A stretch of 18,415 nucleotides of DNA, taken from an uncultured bacterium (GTDB lineage Bacteria > Patescibacteriota > Minisyncoccia > CAIUEV01). The stretch covers positions 1-18,415 of the forward strand of contig CAIUEV010000011.1 of the NCBI GenBank assembly GCA_903898335.1, given 5' to 3'. The translations under genes were made by a program, and so were the position numbers. This document shows positions 13,297-18,415 of this stretch, in pieces (position 1 is the stretch's first letter; each line of letters begins with the position of its first letter). The notes below the pieces were generated by a model, which did no database searches, was not told the origin of the DNA, and was given only the letters and a program-made list of their open reading frames with translations.

Positions 13297-14157
13297 ATGT
13301 TTGCCAGCGCTAAAGAAATATTGGCCAAGGCCAAGGCGGAAAAATATGCTGTTGGAGCTTTCAACGTTTCCAACATGGAAATAGCCCAGGGAGTGGTAAT
13401 GGCGGCCGTTGAAAAAAGGTCCCCTCTGATTTTGCAGATTACCGAAAGTGCCATGAAGTATGCCGGAGACAAAGAATTGGCTAAGATAGTCAGAACGGTT
13501 ATTGACGAAAGATCGGAAGATGTTCCCGTTGGTATTAATCTGGATCACGGTAAAACTTTGGACTTGGTTAAAAAAGCGATCGATTTGGGTTTTAGCTCCG
13601 TGATGATAGACGGTTCCCGGTTAACTTTTCAAGAAAATAAAAATTTAACCAAATCGGTTGTTGATTACTCTCGTCAGAAAAACATTCCCGTCCAAGCAGA
13701 GCTGGGAATCGTTCCTTATTTGGGAGAACTTAACACCGATCAGACTGATTGGTCAACTCTAATGACTGATCCGGATAAGGCTAAAGATTTTGTTGACTAC
13801 ACGGGAGTTGATTTTCTAGCTGTGGCCATTGGAAATGCTCACGGTTTTTTTAGAGAGGCGGAAGTTTTTGATTGGGCGAGACTCAAGACTATTAATGAAA
13901 AGTTGGGGATACCCTTGGTTTTGCACGGCGCCTCCGATTGCTCGGTTGACAAGATTAGCAAATCGATAGAGAACGGTGTGGCCTGTTTCAACGTTGATAC
14001 CGACATTCGCCTGGCTTTTATGGGTCAGTTGACTAAAATGGTGGATTCAAAAGTGTCGATAACCGATCCGCGAAAAATAATGGAAGCCGTGAGAGAAGCG
14101 GTTAAGAAAAAGGTGGTGGAGAAAATAAATATTTTTGGAAGTAGCCATAAAGCTTAG
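13297..14157 (+). CDS. fba: Class II fructose-bisphosphate aldolase
   Basis: This is a 286-residue zinc-dependent aldolase that cleaves fructose-1,6-bisphosphate (or a related ketose bisphosphate) to triose phosphates in glycolysis/gluconeogenesis. It has a (beta/alpha)8 barrel with KYAVGAFNVSNMEIAQG at the N-terminus. The catalytic Asp and a zinc His are in NLDHG (D83, H84). SVMIDGS (101-107), AELG (134-137), zinc His H182 in AIGNAHG and H210 in LVLHGAS are present, and the phosphate loop ends in NVDTDIR. The stretch after AELG (IVPYLGELNTDQTDW) differs from the usual GGxED loop. Length is normal. There is no Shine-Dalgarno; an A-rich leader precedes the ATG. Its stop overlaps that of convergent prmC by 4 bases. 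Confidence 0.93.
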   Translation: MFASAKEILAKAKAEKYAVGAFNVSNMEIAQGVVMAAVEKRSPLILQITESAMKYAGDKELAKIVRTVIDERSEDVPVGINLDHGKTLDLVKKAIDLGFSSVMIDGSRLTFQENKNLTKSVVDYSRQKNIPVQAELGIVPYLGELNTDQTDWSTLMTDPDKAKDFVDYTGVDFLAVAIGNAHGFFREAEVFDWARLKTINEKLGIPLVLHGASDCSVDKISKSIENGVACFNVDTDIRLAFMGQLTKMVDSKVSITDPRKIMEAVREAVKKKVVEKINIFGSSHKA

Positions 14158-15092
14158 TACTTGGTATTCAGCTCGAGAAATCTGATTTTGCCGGAGCAAT
14201 CTTTGATCTCTTCGGTGTGTAGTGGGTATTTTTTGTCTTTTATATGCTGTTTGATATCGGGAATGGTAGTTGGGGAGGCTTCAATAAAGATGGAAATTTC
14301 TTTTTTAGGATTTTTCTTTATTATTAATTCAAAAACTTGGTCGATCAATTTATTGATCAGTTCACTTCCCTTTTTCCCGCCCGCCAGAGCTTTTTTGGGT
14401 TCGTTGTTCTTTACTTCCAAACTTAAACTTTGGTACTCTTTTTCTGAAATATAGGGAAGATTGGCCGCTATGATTAGTCTTTTTTTTGAATCTATAATTG
14501 ATTTTTCCTGTTTTAAAAAATTTAAAAGATTACTCTGGATAAACTTTAAGTTTTGAGAGTCTATTTTGTTAATCTCACTATTCAGCTTGGCAATTCTCAA
14601 GGCGGGTTTGCTGATATCTACTAAGCAGACAGAAGCTTTTTTGTTTATCTTCTTGATGATGCTTAAGCCCAAGCATCCCGACCCGGTTCCGATTTCAATG
14701 AGATCGATCGGCTTCGAATACTGACGTATGTAATCAGTAACTAAATCGGCCAGTTCCTCCGTTTCCGGTCGCGGAATAAGCGTGTGCTTATTGACTTTAA
14801 TTTTTAAATTTGAAAAATCAACCTCACCTAGAATGTACGCTAGAGGCAACCCGGACAATCTTTTTAAAATAAAGCGAGATATCAAATTTTTTTCAGCTTT
14901 ATTTATCGTTTCTTTTTGCAGAATCAGAAACTCCTCAAATCGAACTCCTCTCTTAAACTCAAGCCACCGGGCAATTTCTCTCAAGAAGAGTTTTTTTAAA
15001 TCCTCCAAAGACAATTTAGAATATTGTGGGTCTTTTTTCTTCTTTTCTATCAATTTTCTAATTTCGGCGTCGATAAATTCTTTCCAAATCAT
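14154..15092 (-). CDS. prmC: Release factor glutamine methyltransferase PrmC (HemK)
   Basis: This is a 312-residue SAM-dependent methyltransferase that modifies the GGQ glutamine of peptide-release factors. The N-terminal helical domain contains LSGLPLAYILGEVDF (79-93) and IPRPETEEL (106-114). The SAM-binding motif is EIGTGSGCLGLSI (133-145). Motif IV reads NLPY (211-214) where most PrmC proteins have NPPY. Homology is otherwise clear to the C-terminus (LNTKY). It is somewhat longer than the ~280-residue norm because of a Lys/Leu-rich N-terminal extension. It is divergent from mnmA across 57 bp and abuts fba tail-to-tail. A TTCTTTAAAC sits directly before its ATG and there is no Shine-Dalgarno. 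Confidence 0.93.
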   Translation of the reverse strand: MIWKEFIDAEIRKLIEKKKKDPQYSKLSLEDLKKLFLREIARWLEFKRGVRFEEFLILQKETINKAEKNLISRFILKRLSGLPLAYILGEVDFSNLKIKVNKHTLIPRPETEELADLVTDYIRQYSKPIDLIEIGTGSGCLGLSIIKKINKKASVCLVDISKPALRIAKLNSEINKIDSQNLKFIQSNLLNFLKQEKSIIDSKKRLIIAANLPYISEKEYQSLSLEVKNNEPKKALAGGKKGSELINKLIDQVFELIIKKNPKKEISIFIEASPTTIPDIKQHIKDKKYPLHTEEIKDCSGKIRFLELNTKY

Positions 15093-15149
15093 TGTTTAAA
15101 GAATAAAATTAGGCTAAAAATCACTATCTTTCTTTTAACCGCTAAAAAC

Positions 15150-16208
15150 ATGTCGCGCAAAGTCGCTCTTCTTCTTTCGGGGGGCATAGATTCTACAGTC
15201 GCCGGATATTTACTTAAACAGAAAGGATTTTCAGTCCATGCTTTTTTTCTTCGCATCAAGCCGGCGGGGCAGAATTTTGATTTATGGAGAGAAGCAGAGG
15301 GAAAAGCGCGTCTCTCAGCGGCCGATTTGAATATTGCTTTTAGCGTTATCGACCTAAGAAATGAGTTTAAAGACGGCGTGGTCGATTTTTTTATTAAAGA
15401 AATTAAGGCTGGTCGCACACCGAATCCGTGTTCTGTTTGCAATCCCAAAATAAAATTCGGCGCTTTTTGGGAGAAGGTTAAGCCTTTAGGCTTCGATTTC
15501 ATGGCTACCGGTCATTATGCCGGGATTGAGAAAATTAATAACGATTTTTTCTTGAAAAAAGGTGCCGATTCAAAGAAAGACCAAAGCTATTTTCTTTACA
15601 GGATAGAGAGAGATCTACTTCCCTTTATTCAATTTCCGCTGGCCGCTCTGACCAAAGGAAAAGTTAAAGACATAGCCATAAAAAAAATTAACAAGCGTTT
15701 TGCCAATATGGGAGAAAGTCAGGGTGTTTGTTTCCTTGGCGGAATGAAATATGCTGATTTTGTCAAAAAAAATATCCCGACAAACGAGGGAGCCGTTGTC
15801 GATGAAAAAGGTGAAACTGTCGGCTCGCATCCGGGAGTTTGGTTCTTTACCGAGGGCCAAAAAACCGGAATCCGAAACATAAAATATCACAACCAGCCGG
15901 CGTACGTTACTAAAAAAGATTATCGAAACAATATTCTGTTTGTTGCTTCCAATCCGAAGGAAGACAGTTCAATGAAAAAAGAAATTGAAATCAGAGACTG
16001 GCTGTTTCACGGTTTGGAGACAACACCAAAAAATCAAGTTTGGGCCAAGATTCGTTACGGAGCGAAGGAAATCAGTGGCAGTCTGGAGATAAAATCAAAG
16101 AAAAAAGCCATATTCAGAGCCGAAAAACCTGTTGGTCCAATCGCTTCGGGCCAGTCCATTGTTTTTTACAATAAAAACATTGTTCTCGGTGGCGGAATTA
16201 TTGAATAA
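15150..16208 (+). CDS. mnmA: tRNA-specific 2-thiouridylase MnmA
   Basis: This is a 352-residue PP-loop ATPase that thiolates U34 in tRNAs for Lys, Glu and Gln. The ATP-binding motif is SGGIDST (10-16). The first catalytic Cys is C97 in NPCSVCNPKIKFG and the second is C194 in SQGVCFLGG. TGHYA (120-124) and KDQSYFLYRI (143-152) are also diagnostic. The start is the ATG at 15150: an open frame reaches back to 15024 but would overlap prmC and add 42 unrelated residues before the PP-loop. Length is near the normal 360. No Shine-Dalgarno. Its stop is one base from the convergent glycosyltransferase stop. Confidence 0.95.
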   Translation: MSRKVALLLSGGIDSTVAGYLLKQKGFSVHAFFLRIKPAGQNFDLWREAEGKARLSAADLNIAFSVIDLRNEFKDGVVDFFIKEIKAGRTPNPCSVCNPKIKFGAFWEKVKPLGFDFMATGHYAGIEKINNDFFLKKGADSKKDQSYFLYRIERDLLPFIQFPLAALTKGKVKDIAIKKINKRFANMGESQGVCFLGGMKYADFVKKNIPTNEGAVVDEKGETVGSHPGVWFFTEGQKTGIRNIKYHNQPAYVTKKDYRNNILFVASNPKEDSSMKKEIEIRDWLFHGLETTPKNQVWAKIRYGAKEISGSLEIKSKKKAIFRAEKPVGPIASGQSIVFYNKNIVLGGGIIE

Positions 16209-16209
16209 A

Positions 16210-17700
16210 CTATTTGATTTTAAAAACAAAATACTCTCCATTATTGTAAACTTCGCTGAAGAGATCTTTTCGAGCGAGAAGATTGCTACGAAATTCAGGA
16301 TGATCGCGATTGACCAAAACCCATTTCGATTTAAAGACATCTTTTATTCTTTCAAGATTATCCGGGTCGTCGCCGGAAGAAATTTGGGCGTATTCTAAAT
16401 ATAAATTGCGATCAAATTGGTTCATAAATTCAGGGTCCAAGCCGACAATGTAGTAATTTTTTCTATTTAGATAAAAATACAAAGGAAATACATCCCAATC
16501 ATCAGTAAAAATAATATCTCCCGGATCGGAATTTTTTTTGATATATTCGTGAGCTTTAGCCGCCAGATTGACCTCAAAATCCGAAGTGGTATCATCAAAG
16601 GCGGTTTGCCATTGATTTTTGGCATAGAAAAAGGAGAAAAGTATAAATAACAAAGTCGAAACCAAGATAAATATGGATTTTCTAAAGTTTTTTAGCCAAA
16701 TTTGCAAATCGGAACCAATTAAGGCAAATCCGCTGAGAGAGGCCCACAGAGGCCAATATTCAACAAATCTTTTCGATTTCAGCTGAGCCGCCAGTAAAAA
16801 AGCACTGTATAAAAAAATTGATAAATTGACGGAACCCACTTTTTTCCTCGTGGCCAATGCGTTGATAACCCCTATTCCCCAAATAGAAAGAGGGACGATG
16901 CACAGGCTAAACCAAAACCAAGTATCGTAAGGCCGCCATTCTCCGCCCACGTACTCTTTCGCTTGCAGTCCGGTTTTCCAGACTTGAACTATGAAAAGAT
17001 TTATATTGGTTGGGAAATAGGGATTAATCAATAAAGATAAACCGGTTCCCAATATTGGGTAGAATAGGAGCTTTTTATCTACTTGACCTTTGATGATAAA
17101 ATTTGAAAAAGCGTAGATAATCGCCAATCCGATCAGGAATAAAAAACCTCCCCCCATATAGAGCCAACCATAGAAGAAAGAAGCAGCGATTAGCAATTTA
17201 TATTTTTTGTGAATCATTAAGTAGAATACCAACAGTAAAAAAAGCAGTGAGGGCGCCGGATTTCTAATGAAAGCCAAGCGAAAGTAGAAGTCGGAAGGTA
17301 GCAGGAAGAAAACTAAAGCGGTTGACAGAAAGGCTGTTTTCTTTGAAAAGAAACGAAGAATCAAATATGCCAAAAGAAAAATTCCACCGGCGCAAAGAGC
17401 GATAAATATCTTTGGCCCCACTATGTTTCCGAATACCAGTATGAAAGGGATCAGCAACAAGTGAAAAAGTAAGTGTGACTCTACAAAATTTTCGTTAAGG
17501 ACGGTAAAATAAAGAGAGGGAAATTTAAAGGGCAGCCCGTTCTCCCAGATACTTTCGGCCATGCCAATGTGATAGTAGCTGTCGTAGCCGGAAAAATAGG
17601 GATTATTGGGATTAAACTCTAAAAAGAGAAAAATAATAAATGGGACGGTGAAAACCAAAACCGATTCCAATATTTTTTTTAGATTGTAATTTTTATTCAT
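16210..17700 (-). CDS. GT-C-like polytopic membrane protein, possible oligosaccharyl- or mannosyltransferase
   Basis: This 496-residue protein has about a dozen hydrophobic segments and a C-terminal soluble domain from ~380. After the first helix lies SGYDSYYHIGMAESIWENGLP (37-57). A conserved D-x-Y-Y-H in the first external loop is the pattern of STT3/AglB/PglB oligosaccharyltransferases and related GT-C enzymes. A later SKRFVEYWPLWA resembles the RF.EY substrate-loop pattern of that group. I see no WWDYG motif, so true oligosaccharyltransferase activity is doubtful. A lipid-linked sugar transferase is the safer reading. The gene starts 16 bp after the PIG-V-like gene stop and forms an operon with it. 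Confidence 0.75.
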   Translation of the reverse strand: MNKNYNLKKILESVLVFTVPFIIFLFLEFNPNNPYFSGYDSYYHIGMAESIWENGLPFKFPSLYFTVLNENFVESHLLFHLLLIPFILVFGNIVGPKIFIALCAGGIFLLAYLILRFFSKKTAFLSTALVFFLLPSDFYFRLAFIRNPAPSLLFLLLVFYLMIHKKYKLLIAASFFYGWLYMGGGFLFLIGLAIIYAFSNFIIKGQVDKKLLFYPILGTGLSLLINPYFPTNINLFIVQVWKTGLQAKEYVGGEWRPYDTWFWFSLCIVPLSIWGIGVINALATRKKVGSVNLSIFLYSAFLLAAQLKSKRFVEYWPLWASLSGFALIGSDLQIWLKNFRKSIFILVSTLLFILFSFFYAKNQWQTAFDDTTSDFEVNLAAKAHEYIKKNSDPGDIIFTDDWDVFPLYFYLNRKNYYIVGLDPEFMNQFDRNLYLEYAQISSGDDPDNLERIKDVFKSKWVLVNRDHPEFRSNLLARKDLFSEVYNNGEYFVFKIK

Positions 17701-17716
17701 TTGATAATTGTTAGAT

Positions 17717-18415
17717 TTATCCGACCCAATACCAATTAAATGATTGCAGGGCGAAAATGCTTAAAAATAGAATCGAAATTAAACTGATCAGCCAGCCGAT
17801 GGTCGGGCTCTTGCGACTCAAAATTCCCAATAGTATAAAGTGAGGAAAAGAAACGGACAAATATCGAGTCAATGACATGGTTTGACCGGAAAGTTGGGGT
17901 AATAAAATAATGGCAAGCGAGTAGAGAGTGTAAGAAAGTCGAATTTTTCTTTTCAAAATTCCAAAAACAATAATAGAAAGAAGAAAAAGCAAACCGAAAG
18001 TAAAATCGATTTTGGAATTGTGAAATCCGTGCAGCGGCAGGCTCTGAAAGTTGGCAATTCGATTCCAAATCAAATTAAAAAAGTTCATCAAATTAATGCT
18101 GCTTCTTCCCCACCACTCAATGGCTTCGAAGTAGGCAAAAAAATTACCGGTAATAAAATAGAGAAAAGTAAAGTAGGATAAAGTTCCCAGGGGCGCGGCG
18201 GCCGGTGTAATCAAAGTCTTGTAGTTATCTCTTAAAAACTCTTTCCAATTTTTAAAGCCGAATTCTCTAAAAAAAACAAGATATTCAACGGCAAAAGGCA
18301 GAGCCAATAAAATTCCATTCGGCCGGCACAATCCGCCCAAGAAAGCGGTCAGGGCGGCCCACCACCACCTCCTTTTTCTTAGAAGATAGAACATCGTGAC
18401 GGAGATTAAAAAAAA
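17717..18415 (-). CDS. PIG-V-like GT-C mannosyltransferase, 5' end outside window
   Basis: The frame is open through the window edge (FFLISVT precedes the ATG at 18394 in frame), so the N-terminal part with the catalytic first loop is missing. The visible ~232 residues contain RRWWWAALTAFLGGLCRPNGILLALPFAVEYL, matching the W...A...G.....R..G.....P pattern of the PIG-V/GPI-mannosyltransferase-2-like family of bacteria. Several further helices follow, with SLTRYLSVSFPHFILLG near the C-terminus, the usual RY...FP motif. It probably mannosylates a lipid or surface glycan using a polyprenyl donor; this is family-based inference. It leads the operon with the GT-C gene at 16210-17700. Confidence 0.75.
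   Translation of the reverse strand, partial: FFLISVTMFYLLRKRRWWWAALTAFLGGLCRPNGILLALPFAVEYLVFFREFGFKNWKEFLRDNYKTLITPAAAPLGTLSYFTFLYFITGNFFAYFEAIEWWGRSSINLMNFFNLIWNRIANFQSLPLHGFHNSKIDFTFGLLFLLSIIVFGILKRKIRLSYTLYSLAIILLPQLSGQTMSLTRYLSVSFPHFILLGILSRKSPTIGWLISLISILFLSIFALQSFNWYWVG

Noticed and set aside
15024..15149. Upstream extension of mnmA
   Set aside because: The extra 42 residues overlap prmC and precede a normal MSRKVALLLSGG start.
1..18415. Alternative genetic code (TGA as Gly), known in some CPR groups
   Set aside because: Conserved genes have no in-frame TGA at Gly positions, and the RNHCP gene ends with TGA at the expected length.

Overview
The window looks like a chromosomal segment of a small-genome bacterium, most likely a Candidate Phyla Radiation (Patescibacteria) member of the Parcubacteria type. 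This is inferred from several signs. The DNA is AT-rich and genes are densely packed. Most starts lack a Shine-Dalgarno sequence. There is a two-domain SIS phosphoglucose/phosphomannose isomerase, several GT-C membrane glycosyltransferases, an RNHCP zinc protein and many small exported proteins without recognisable relatives. The standard bacterial code fits: stops are TAA, TAG and, for the RNHCP gene, TGA. Taxonomy cannot be fixed from this sequence alone.

Layout. Positions 1-1323 hold the 3' two thirds of lepA (elongation factor 4) and a tRNA-Arg(CCT). Positions 1333-4116 hold the most unusual region: two copies of a convergent two-gene cassette in the order A1> <B1 A2> <B2. The A proteins (1361 and 2804, plus strand) share an ~80-residue domain behind an N-terminal anchor or signal peptide. 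The B proteins (ending at 1825 and 3371, minus strand) share a signal peptide, an AKSPSKHDD motif and an Asn/Thr-rich core. B1 then carries a long Trp-Asp-Ser-Gly tetrapeptide repeat with 22 tryptophans in about 90 residues. Terminators sit between the convergent partners. A further exported hypothetical (4213-4788) follows.

Positions 4838-12167 form a long minus-strand run. Read in the direction of transcription it contains argS, a 76-residue protein, an eight-helix membrane protein, an RNHCP zinc-ribbon protein, tRNA-His, the isomerase, a GT39-type glycosyltransferase and a DNA polymerase III delta' subunit. Positions 12279-13155 hold one exported small protein (plus) and one membrane protein with a Lys/Ala-rich tail (minus), sharing a bidirectional terminator. 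Positions 13297-16208 hold class II fructose-bisphosphate aldolase, prmC and mnmA, which abut tail-to-tail or are divergent with almost no spacing. Positions 16210-18415 hold two more multi-pass GT-C-like membrane proteins, the last running off the window.

How the genes fit together. Translation and decoding functions are concentrated here: LepA, ArgRS, PrmC, MnmA, tRNA-Arg and tRNA-His. Sugar-phosphate and envelope glycan functions (aldolase, PGI/PMI, three GT-C-like proteins) form a second theme. The exported small proteins form a third, probably surface-related one. Four of the exported-protein genes have a boxA-like GYTCTTT leader motif, and three of these are the only genes here with a good Shine-Dalgarno sequence.
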